Assembly (NCBI GenBank): GCA_900557505.1
Contig: USTC01000067.1
Location: 1-6,670, forward strand
Reading direction: 5' to 3'
Source of the DNA: an uncultured Collinsella sp.
GTDB lineage: Bacteria; Actinomycetota; Coriobacteriia; Coriobacteriales; Coriobacteriaceae
Length of the DNA: 6,670 nt
A program made the position numbers and the translations under genes. The stretch's first letter is position 1. The number at the start of each line of letters is the position of its first letter. The notes under the pieces are model-generated. The model ran no database searches and was not told the origin of the DNA. It saw nothing but the letters and a program-made list of their open reading frames with translations. Positions 1-5,373 of this stretch are shown here, one piece after another.

Positions 1-504
1 CGGCTCGGCAAAGACAGTTCCCATGGGGAAGGCGCGGCGGAAGACAAAACGAGCAACCGGACCGGCCACCAGCAGGTTCCAGGGCAGGGCCATGATAAAG
101 TTGCGCGGAATGTTGACGAGCCACATCATCGGCAGCGCCTGCAGGTTTGCAAGCAGGGCGCCGGGCATATGGAACAGGCCTTCGCACGCACCGTAGAGCG
201 ACATGATGATGACCATGGGGACGACCATGCAGGAGCTGACGGCGAGCGTCATGGCAAGCGGCGAGCTCTTGCCCGGCGTGACCAAGTACTTAAAGGCGAA
301 ACCCTTGGCGAGCGGGCTGGCGACGAACCAGTCGCAGCACATGGCAAAAACGTAGGCAACGGGGAAGCCGAGCCACGCAGCGGCAACGACCTCGCCGTTG
401 ATGGCCCCATGCTGCAGGGCAACGTTGTAGATGCTCATCCAGAGCACCATGCAAAAGCACATGATAAAGGTGAACAGCAGGCTCTCTCGTTTGTTGATAG
501 GCAT
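1..504 (-). CDS. DUF2798-family multi-pass membrane protein (3' end beyond window)
   Basis: The frame is open from an ATG at 504-502 to the window edge (168 codons, no stop seen), so the C-terminus is missing. The protein is very hydrophobic, with likely membrane segments near residues 8-29, 42-62, 86-107 and 135-155. It reads as two tandem copies of a DUF2798-like unit (about residues 5-75 and 82-157). Each unit opens with a Met/Cys-rich helix and closes with an 'AxPLAKGF' or 'AGPVARFVF' type motif. The family has no established function, and I infer only an integral membrane location. An AGAGAGGA ribosome site lies 11 bases before the ATG, slightly far but usable. A terminator-type hairpin sits in the presumed leader at 549-598, so expression may be attenuated. 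The missing part is probably short, since the second unit is nearly complete at the edge. Confidence 0.72.
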   Translation of the reverse strand, partial: MPINKRESLLFTFIMCFCMVLWMSIYNVALQHGAINGEVVAAAWLGFPVAYVFAMCCDWFVASPLAKGFAFKYLVTPGKSSPLAMTLAVSSCMVVPMVIIMSLYGACEGLFHMPGALLANLQALPMMWLVNIPRNFIMALPWNLLVAGPVARFVFRRAFPMGTVFAEP

Positions 505-548
505 GAAGGGCAGATTCCTCTCTGTGTTGTGCCGCGGCACCACGCAAC

Positions 549-598
549 AAAAACGGGCGGGCAAGATGGAGCTGTTGGGACTTCATCTCGCCCGCCCG
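549..598 (-). terminator. Intrinsic-terminator-type hairpin in the DUF2798 leader
   Basis: Arms 554-568 and 584-598 pair over 15 positions with one mismatch (563/589). The outer nine pairs are all G-C (CGGGCGGGC with its complement). The loop is 15 bases. On the minus strand the stem is followed at once by five T (553-549), then GTTG. It lies 45 bases upstream of the DUF2798 start and about 220 bases past the exporter stop. It could end readthrough or a small RNA, or act as an attenuator. The plus strand has no T-run after the stem. Confidence 0.7.
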
Positions 599-643
599 TG
601 GTACGTGCGTCTGCGACTACTTATGTGGTGGAACCAGCCTAGC

Positions 644-663
644 ACGAAACGCATGCGCTTCGT
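644..663. repeat. 20-bp near-perfect palindrome (possible operator)
   Basis: The two halves (ACGAAACGCA and TGCGCTTCGT) are complementary in nine of ten positions, with the mismatch at 649/658. It lies about 140 bases upstream of the DUF2798 start, where a regulator site would be plausible. No promoter elements were recognised next to it, so an operator role is speculative. Confidence 0.3.
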
Positions 664-715
664 AAGCGTTGAGTTTATGAAGATGCAGGGCACCGATAAT
701 CCCCCCGACCCCATA

Positions 716-782
716 AGTTGCGGTGGAATACGGACTGTTTTGACCCTTTAAGCAGCAATTCAGTCCCTATTTCACCGCAACT
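716..782. repeat. Long imperfect inverted repeat (22-bp arms, 23-base loop)
   Basis: Arms 716-737 and 761-782 pair over 22 positions with one mismatch (731/767) and one G-T pair (726/772). Each arm read outside-in begins AGTTGCGGTG and ends in GACTG. No T-run follows on either strand, so it is not a standard intrinsic terminator. Its form and its place between genes suggest a dispersed palindromic intergenic repeat. I recall similar arms from Collinsella intergenic regions, but this was not searched. It may still limit exporter mRNA readthrough or decay. Confidence 0.65.
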
Positions 783-785
783 CAT

Positions 786-818
786 TTGGTGCAAAGCAAC
801 CTGTCCCCCTTGTACCAA
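786..818. repeat. Short inverted repeat abutting the exporter stop codon
   Basis: TTGGTGCAA (786-794) and TTGTACCAA (810-818) pair over nine positions, one being a G-T pair, around a 15-base centre containing CCTGTCCCCC. The repeat ends on the base next to the exporter stop codon (819-821), and only three bases separate it from the larger repeat at 716-782. No T-run follows the stem. It may be a separate small repeat or part of the same intergenic element. Confidence 0.4.
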
Positions 819-2387
819 TTAGCTGGTGTGGCGCCAGCGAGGGTCGGTGAGCGTACGCGCCACACCCAGCCCAACGGGCAGAAACGCTACGATGAGCACT
901 GCGCGCACAAACCAGCCGAGCATATTGACCGTGTCGAAGGTGCACATGTAATACATCGAGCGATACAGATACAAGCCCGGCACCATAATGACAATCGATG
1001 GCACCGTGAGGGCGATACGTGGGTAGGTGAGCTTGACTTCGGCCAAGCTTGCCAGCAGACCCGATACGAGCGCCCCGATAAATGCAGCCGCCTCGGGAGG
1101 CATGCCTGCGCTCAGACCTAGGAAGGGAAGCATCGTCGGCGCATCGACGAGCGTAAGGCGCAAGGTATTGGACACGGCACCGATCAGGCCGGCCGCCGCG
1201 GCCATCTTTACCGGGCTGTTGAACATAACCGAGAAGCCAAATACGCCGATAAAGCTCATCAGTATGCGCAAGAGCGTAAGAGCCAACGGTGAGAGGCCGA
1301 GCGGGGCGAAGTCATCCGGCGCCAGTCCCACGCACTCGGCAACCATCCAACCCACGAGGGTCGCCATCACAATAATCGACACAGCGTACGAAAGACGCTC
1401 GATACCGCTTCGCATGTCGAGCTTAGCGATGTCGAGGCCTGCCGTAATGAGCGGAAAGCCGGGAATCACAAAGAGCATGGCGCCGATATAGCCTTCTTGG
1501 TGCGACATTGCCCCCGGAACAACCTGGGCGAGGCCGAGCAACGCCAGCAGATACGAAACGCAAGCGAGCGCAACGCCGGTCGTCAACGCGCTAAACTGGC
1601 CAAGGCCCTGTTTGAGAATATGGGAGCGAGCAAAGTTGCCGACACCAGCGCCTACGAATGCACAGGCCATCTCGATAGGGCCGCCGCCGAGCAAAAAGAC
1701 GAAGGCGCCGCAAGCGCAGGCCGCCGCAAGGCCCTGTTGCCAGGGAGAGTAATCGGGCTTTGAGCTCTCAACGGTCTTGAGCATCTCGTGGTACTCGTGC
1801 ACGGTAAACCGGCGCCCGTAAATCTCGATTTCCTTTAAGAAGCTCTCCATCATCCAAATGCGATGAGTATTGACCCCCGTTGTGGGTAAGCTGACGACCT
1901 CGTTAAAGCAGTGGCCATCTTCGATGCAAGTACACTCAAACGATAGGAGACTCAGGTCGACGTGAATCGTGACGCCAAGTACGGCAGCAACACGATTCAT
2001 GGTATCGCGCACGCGCCAGGCACCCGTTCCGCTCGCGAGCATAAGCATACCGGTGCGGCAGATGATGGATGATTTATCGGTGAGCGGCGCATCGACGGCA
2101 AGTTCATCGCCTGCCGTCACGATCTGGTGCCAGTCAGTTTTCATATGGAGCGCGCCGGCACGGACACCGTGGTGCATGGGGGCTCTCGAAAGCAGCGAGT
2201 TAAGGCGCGAAGACTGTGGGGGCTCCGCCGATTCGCCCTCGTCCTCGTCGGGCTCTTCGTCGACCAGATCAAAGGAATCAAGCGGCGCTGGCTCGCGACG
2301 GTCGATCAGCTCCTCGTCCTCATCATCAAAGTAATTGAACTGATCGAGCATGTCCTCTTCGATAGCACGCTCGCTCGCGTCGTCCAT
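819..2387 (-). CDS. ThrE-family threonine/serine exporter
   Basis: A 522-residue inner-membrane protein with the two-part build of the ThrE family, whose founding member in Corynebacterium exports threonine and serine. Residues 1-60 are strongly acidic (26 Asp/Glu) and look disordered. Residues about 105-205 form the soluble start of the DUF1212/ThrE domain ('MLASGTGAWRVRDTMNRVA', 'SLPTTGVNTHRI'). About ten membrane segments follow from residue 215. 'IPGFPLITAGLDI' (308-320) matches the conserved DUF1212 motif, and the ThrE_2-like half starts near 370, with 'VMFNSPVKMAAAAG' and 'VPSIVIMVPGLYLYR'. I chose the ATG at 2387-2385 because AGGAAGGGAG stands seven bases before it. In-frame ATG 2420-2418 and TTG 2429-2427 would add 11 or 14 residues but lack such a site. 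The substrate is inferred from family only. No promoter was recognised upstream. Confidence 0.85.
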   Translation of the reverse strand: MDDASERAIEEDMLDQFNYFDDEDEELIDRREPAPLDSFDLVDEEPDEDEGESAEPPQSSRLNSLLSRAPMHHGVRAGALHMKTDWHQIVTAGDELAVDAPLTDKSSIICRTGMLMLASGTGAWRVRDTMNRVAAVLGVTIHVDLSLLSFECTCIEDGHCFNEVVSLPTTGVNTHRIWMMESFLKEIEIYGRRFTVHEYHEMLKTVESSKPDYSPWQQGLAAACACGAFVFLLGGGPIEMACAFVGAGVGNFARSHILKQGLGQFSALTTGVALACVSYLLALLGLAQVVPGAMSHQEGYIGAMLFVIPGFPLITAGLDIAKLDMRSGIERLSYAVSIIVMATLVGWMVAECVGLAPDDFAPLGLSPLALTLLRILMSFIGVFGFSVMFNSPVKMAAAAGLIGAVSNTLRLTLVDAPTMLPFLGLSAGMPPEAAAFIGALVSGLLASLAEVKLTYPRIALTVPSIVIMVPGLYLYRSMYYMCTFDTVNMLGWFVRAVLIVAFLPVGLGVARTLTDPRWRHTS

Positions 2388-2394
2388 ACAGACG

Positions 2395-2404
2395 CTCCCT
2401 TCCT
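2395..2404 (-). promoter_or_regulatory. Ribosome binding site fixing the exporter start
   Basis: Minus-strand AGGAAGGGAG lies seven bases before the ATG at 2387-2385. It favours this start over the in-frame ATG and TTG further upstream. Confidence 0.75.
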
Positions 2405-2628
2405 GCCGACTAACCCCCATCCTAGGCAACGACGGCTAAAGGAAACATAAAAGAGACAACTGTCATGCGAGCCATGTGCGCAATAGCCATTGAGTAGTCG
2501 TTTAAGAACGTTCCCAATGACTACATCGATGTTTTGGCAACGCCAGCGAGCGGGCCGCATTCCAACCAGGGCAACGCCGCAGGTAGAGGACGGACAGCGA
2601 GCGACGTCCAGAGCGAACAAGTTGGCAT

Positions 2629-2671
2629 GAAAAAGGCAAGGCATAGACCTTCTGGTCATGCCTTGCCTTTT
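2629..2671 (-). terminator. Bidirectional-type intrinsic terminator downstream of lysS
   Basis: Arms 2631-2644 and 2658-2671 (AAAAGGCAAGGCAT with its complement) pair perfectly over 14 bp. A further 4-bp stem, 2646-2649 with 2654-2657, closes a TTCT loop, with A2645 bulged. The minus strand ends in a run of five to six T, and the plus strand in four T. With all genes on the minus strand, its likely job is to end the greA-lysS side transcript 74 bases after the lysS-region stop. Confidence 0.85.
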
Positions 2672-2712
2672 GAATGACAAATTGTCGCTCTGGGCGGCGC
2701 GCAGCGTCGAGC

Positions 2713-2742
2713 GGTTACGGCGTTTGGTAAAACGCCGTAACC
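2713..2742 (-). repeat. Perfect 13-bp stem-loop two bases after the last lysS-region stop
   Basis: GGTTACGGCGTTT (2713-2725) and its exact complement (2730-2742) enclose a four-base loop. It starts two bases past the TAG at 2747-2745. The minus strand has no T-run after it, so it is not a classical terminator by itself. It may protect the mRNA 3' end or assist the terminator 40 bases on. Confidence 0.7.
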
Positions 2743-2744
2743 CC

Positions 2745-3038
2745 CTAGTACATCTTTGCGCCGGCAGGGATGGAAGCGTCGAGCTGAATCAGGTTGAGGC
2801 GCTCCTCGCCCTCCTCCTCATGGATGGCGCTGATGAGCATGCCGCAGCTGGGGATACCCATCATCTTGCGCGGAGGCAGGTTGGTGATGGCGAGCAGGGT
2901 CTTGCCGACCAGGTCCTCGGGCTCATAGTATTCATGGATGCCGGAGAGAATGGTACGGTCGGTGCCGGTACCGTCATCGAGCGTAAAGTTCAGCAGCTTC
3001 TTGGACTTCTTGACGGCCTCGCATGCCTTGACCTTCAC
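2745..3038 (-). CDS. C-terminal tRNA-binding (Trbp111/EMAP-type OB-fold) domain, separated from LysRS by a frameshift
   Basis: The open frame from a GTG at 3038 gives 97 residues that match the tRNA-binding domain found at the MetRS C-terminus and in Trbp111: 'KKLLNFTLDDG', 'RTILSGIHEYYEPEDLVGK', 'NLPPRKMMGIPSCGMLISA'. The homology does not begin at this GTG. The same frame upstream, to about 3170, reads as linker and the first part of the domain ('FVDFDTFSKSDFRAVKVKA'), 141 residues in all, with no start codon or ribosome site that fits. The segment therefore looks like the C-terminal end of the LysS protein, thrown into the -1 frame near 3170. The GTG overlaps the TGA of the LysS frame (GTGA), so coupled re-initiation could make a domain lacking its first strand. 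Its role in binding tRNA outside the anticodon is known for the family; here it is inferred. Whether it is made at all depends on the frameshift being real. Confidence 0.7.
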   Translation of the reverse strand: MKVKACEAVKKSKKLLNFTLDDGTGTDRTILSGIHEYYEPEDLVGKTLLAITNLPPRKMMGIPSCGMLISAIHEEEGEERLNLIQLDASIPAGAKMY

Positions 3039-4717
3039 GGCGCGGAAGTCGCTCTTGGAGAAGGTATCAAAGTCGACGAACTCCTCAAACAGCGGCTCGA
3101 CGGCAATCTTGGAATAATCAACCGTGGGCTTGAGCGGCTTGATGCGATGATTCTCATTGAACTCCTGGCTATGGCCTCGGCAGCCTTGGCAGCAGCGGCA
3201 CCGGACTGGAAACCCTTCTCGGGCTTCATGTGCGGGAACAGCAGCACGTCGCGGATGGAAGCCTGGTTGGTGAGCAGCATGACCACGCGGTCGATACCGA
3301 TGCCGATGCCGCCCGCGGGAGGCATACCGTACTCGAGGGCGCGTACGTAATCCTCGTCGTACTCCATGGCCTCGTCGTCACCGCCGGCCTTCTCGGCCAT
3401 CTGGGCAGCGAAGCGCTCGGCCTGGTCGACCGGGTCGTTGAGCTCGGAGAACGCGTTCGCGTACTCGTGGCCGGCGATGACCAGCTCAAAGCGATGAGTC
3501 AGGCGCGGGTCATCCTCAAAACGCTTGGCGAGCGGGCTGACCTCGATGGGGTAATCGCACACGAAGGTCGGGTTGACGATGGTGTCCTCGCCCAGCTCAT
3601 CGTAAATCTCGGCGATGATCTTGCCGGCAGTCCACTCGGGCTTAATCTCCAGGCCCTTCTCGCGCGCGGCGGCAGCAAGCTCCTCGACCGGCGTGTCGAT
3701 GGTGACCTGCTTGCCGAGCACGTCGGAGACGATGTCGGTCATGGGACGGCTGGCCCACTCGCCAGACAGGTCAATGGTCTGGCCCTGGTACTCAATAACC
3801 TCGGGGTTGCCGATAGCCTTGTTAGCGGCCTTAATAACACCCTGGGCGAGCGCCTTCATGCCCTCGAGGTCGGAGAAGGCACGGTAGGCCTCCATCGTGG
3901 TGAACTCGGGATTGTGGGTAAGGTCCATGCCCTCGTTACGGAAGATGCGGCCGATCTCGAACACGCGCTCAAAACCACCGACGATGCAGCGCTTGAGATG
4001 CAGCTCGGTGGCAATACGCAGGTAGCACTCCTGATCGAGCGCGTTGAAGTGGGTAATGAACGGCTTGGCCGTGGCACCACCCTGGATGGTCTGCAGGATG
4101 GGGGTCTCGACCTCCATGTAGCCGTCGGACTCCATAAAGCGACGGAAGGTGGAGAGAATCTGCGAACGCTTACGGAAGGTCTCGCGAACGTCGTCGTTGG
4201 CGATCAGGTCGACATAGCGCTGGCGATAGCGGGTCTCCTTGTCGGAAAGACCGTGGAACTTCTCGGGCAGCGGACGAACGGCCTTGGAAAGCAGGGTCGC
4301 GCTCTTAGGGGCAACGGAAAGCTGGCCGCGCTGGGTGCGCACAACCACGCCGGTCACGCCCAGGATGTCGCCCAAGTCGAGGGCTTTGAGCGTATTCCAG
4401 GCAGCCTCGTCCATGTCGTTGATGCGGCAGAACAGTTGAATCTCGGCAGTCGCATCGCGCACGACGATGAACATGATCTTGCCCTGACCGCGCTTGGCGA
4501 CCACACGGCCGGCGATCTTCACGACATCCTCGGTGTCCTCACCATCGGCAAGATCGGCGTACTTAGTCTCGATATCGGCGACGTAGTCCTCAAGCTCAGA
4601 GTGCTCGGGATAGGGGTTCTGGCCCGCCTCGAACAGGGCGGCGCGCTTGGCCAGGCGGGTGGCGCGCTCGTCGTTGAGCGTCGATGCCTGATCGGCGGCG
4701 TTCTGGTTCTCTGCCAT
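3035..4717 (-). CDS. lysS: Lysine--tRNA ligase, class II (LysS), with out-of-frame C-terminal tail
   Basis: Charges tRNA-Lys with lysine in the cytoplasm. An OB-fold anticodon-binding domain covers residues about 65-145, followed by the class II core: motif 1 around 'RSQILSTFRRFMESDGYMEVE' positions 184-204, motif 2 'FEIGRIFRNEGMDLTHNPEF' at 253-272, and motif 3 with 'GIGIGIDRVVMLL' at 470-482. The core ends at about residue 500 ('LFPHMKPE'), where ordinary bacterial LysRS stops, so the catalytic part looks complete. An Ala-rich linker follows. After residue 516 the frame turns into low-complexity Arg/Ser sequence up to a TGA at 3037-3035, which looks like translation in the wrong frame. The -1 frame carries the real continuation. 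The ATG at 4717 is supported by GAGGAG seven bases upstream. The gene follows greA by 79 bases, with a terminator-like hairpin between. An intact fusion would be 657 residues. Confidence 0.93.
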   Translation of the reverse strand: MAENQNAADQASTLNDERATRLAKRAALFEAGQNPYPEHSELEDYVADIETKYADLADGEDTEDVVKIAGRVVAKRGQGKIMFIVVRDATAEIQLFCRINDMDEAAWNTLKALDLGDILGVTGVVVRTQRGQLSVAPKSATLLSKAVRPLPEKFHGLSDKETRYRQRYVDLIANDDVRETFRKRSQILSTFRRFMESDGYMEVETPILQTIQGGATAKPFITHFNALDQECYLRIATELHLKRCIVGGFERVFEIGRIFRNEGMDLTHNPEFTTMEAYRAFSDLEGMKALAQGVIKAANKAIGNPEVIEYQGQTIDLSGEWASRPMTDIVSDVLGKQVTIDTPVEELAAAAREKGLEIKPEWTAGKIIAEIYDELGEDTIVNPTFVCDYPIEVSPLAKRFEDDPRLTHRFELVIAGHEYANAFSELNDPVDQAERFAAQMAEKAGGDDEAMEYDEDYVRALEYGMPPAGGIGIGIDRVVMLLTNQASIRDVLLFPHMKPEKGFQSGAAAAKAAEAIARSSMRIIASSRSSPRLIIPRLPSSRCLRSSSTLIPSPRATSAP

Positions 4718-4735
4718 AAGTTAGCTCCTCAAACT

Positions 4736-4768
4736 AAAACGCTCCCCAGGATTCGGTCCCAGGGAGCG
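4736..4768 (-). terminator. Terminator-type hairpin between greA and lysS
   Basis: CGCTCCC (4740-4746) pairs with GGGAGCG (4762-4768). A 2x2 internal loop and a 3-bp upper stem (4749-4751 with 4757-4759) follow. On the minus strand the stem runs straight into TTTTAGTTT. It starts 28 bases after the greA stop and ends five bases before the lysS GAGGAG ribosome site. It can serve as the greA terminator and, if lysS is read from upstream, as an attenuator for lysS. Confidence 0.75.
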
Positions 4769-4796
4769 AAAACATACCTTTACGCGGGACCGTGGT

Positions 4797-5267
4797 CTAG
4801 CGTGCGATCTTGGCGATGGTGTAGACGCGAGTCTTGCCGGAAGGCGTAACGACCTCGACGGAGTCGCCCTCGCCGTGACCGATGATGGCGTGGCCGACCG
4901 GAGACTCGTTGGAGATCTTGTGCTCGAGCGAGTTGGTCTCGGTGGTACCGACGAGCGTGACTTCCATGACCTCGCCGTTGGGATCAATCAGTGAAACGGT
5001 GGAACCGATGGAGACGGTCAGGTCGCCCGTGGTGGCAGCAACCTGAGCGTTGGCGAGGATGGCCTGGATCTCGGCAATACGAGCGGCGTTCTGGGCCTGC
5101 TTGTCCTTAGCGGCGTCGTACTCGGAGTTCTCCGAAAGGTCGCCGAACGCGCGGGCTTCCTTGATGTCCTCGACGATCTCCTTGGCGTAATCGCCCTCAC
5201 GCCAAGCGAGCTCCTCGACGAGCTTCTGGCGGCCCTCAGCGGTCAGTACGATCTGGCTTGCGTCCAT
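4797..5267 (-). CDS. greA: Transcription elongation factor GreA
   Basis: A 156-residue cytoplasmic protein, close to the usual GreA length of about 158. GreA enters the RNA polymerase secondary channel and stimulates cleavage of backtracked RNA. The N-terminal coiled coil covers residues about 1-75, with the tip motif 'FGDLSENSEYDAAKD' (41-55). Its Asp43 and Glu46 correspond to the pair that coordinates the catalytic metal. The FKBP-like C-terminal domain includes 'SPVGHAIIGHGEGDSVEV' and ends in 'YTIAKIAR'. I chose the ATG at 5267 because GGGGAG lies eight bases upstream. An in-frame TTG at 5297 would add ten residues that do not resemble the family. It stands between terminator-type hairpins on both sides, so it may be its own unit, with possible readthrough to lysS. 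No good -10 box was found before it. Confidence 0.95.
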   Translation of the reverse strand: MDASQIVLTAEGRQKLVEELAWREGDYAKEIVEDIKEARAFGDLSENSEYDAAKDKQAQNAARIAEIQAILANAQVAATTGDLTVSIGSTVSLIDPNGEVMEVTLVGTTETNSLEHKISNESPVGHAIIGHGEGDSVEVVTPSGKTRVYTIAKIAR

Positions 5268-5275
5268 ACGGATAT

Positions 5276-5281
5276 CTCCCC
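5276..5281 (-). promoter_or_regulatory. Ribosome binding site fixing the greA start
   Basis: Minus-strand GGGGAG lies eight bases before the ATG at 5267-5265, which rules in favour of the 156-residue GreA over the TTG-started longer frame. Confidence 0.75.
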
Positions 5282-5313
5282 AACTCTGATCAAACAATCA
5301 ACTGTCAACAAAA

Positions 5314-5348
5314 CGAAAAAGACCGGCTAGCCTGCGGGCAAGCCGGTC
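5314..5348 (-). terminator. Intrinsic terminator downstream of tatA
   Basis: GACCGGCT (5321-5328) pairs with AGCCGGTC (5341-5348). After an A/A mismatch, GCC (5330-5332) pairs with GGC (5337-5339) around a four-base loop. The minus strand then reads TTTTTCGTTTTG. It starts 26 bases after the tatA stop. Confidence 0.88.
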
Positions 5349-5373
5349 AGGTGCTCACCCCAAAGGGATGGGA

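Larger units (their letters stand above)
505..818. other. Repeat-rich intergenic region between the exporter gene and the DUF2798 gene
   Basis: About 314 bases with no credible gene. From high to low coordinate it holds a short inverted repeat touching the exporter stop (786-818), a long imperfect hairpin repeat (716-782), a near-perfect 20-bp palindrome (644-663), a terminator-type hairpin with a minus-strand T-run (549-598), and a GTGCCGCGGCAC palindrome (529-540). Open frames here have no ribosome site and overlap the hairpins or genes. I see no convincing -35/-10 pair for the DUF2798 gene, although its promoter should lie here. Confidence 0.7.
2388..2744. other. Non-coding stretch between lysS and the exporter gene
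   Basis: About 357 bases without a supportable gene. The lysS-proximal half holds two hairpins (2713-2742 and 2629-2671). The exporter-proximal half holds a 6-bp inverted repeat (GTAGTC 2494-2499 with GACTAC 2519-2524) around the palindrome GAACGTTC (2506-2513), then the exporter ribosome site. No clear -35/-10 pair was found on the minus strand, although the terminator implies that the exporter has its own promoter here. A 35-codon frame at 2628-2521 lacks a ribosome site and was not accepted. Confidence 0.65.

Noticed and set aside
290..586. Minus-strand 98-codon frame overlapping the DUF2798 gene
   Set aside because: It starts inside the terminator hairpin, has no ribosome site, and overlaps a better-supported membrane protein frame on the same strand.
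593..610. T-box-like GTGGTACGTGCG on the plus strand
   Set aside because: The T-run of the hairpin is on the other strand, no plus-strand gene follows, and the match to the T-box core is incomplete.
2506..2513. GAACGTTC as an SOS (LexA) box upstream of the exporter
   Set aside because: The Gram-positive SOS box needs GAAC and GTTC separated by about four bases; here they are adjacent.
2521..2628. 35-codon minus-strand frame between lysS and the exporter
   Set aside because: It starts within bases that follow the terminator T-run, has no ribosome site, and resembles no known leader or small protein.
3165..3215. Programmed -1 frameshift signal in the lysS linker
   Set aside because: I found no slippery heptamer in register and no obvious downstream pseudoknot, so a base deletion or sequence error is the simpler reading.
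3230..4849. A 539-codon open frame on the plus strand opposite lysS
   Set aside because: It is a mirror of high-GC lysS coding sequence. It is low-complexity Gly/Leu/Val/Asp-rich, matches no family I know, and lies entirely opposite clear lysS and greA sequence.
5303..5308. Perfect TTGACA (minus strand) upstream of greA
   Set aside because: No acceptable -10 hexamer occurs 16-18 bases downstream, and the motif sits in the T-rich tail of the tatA terminator.
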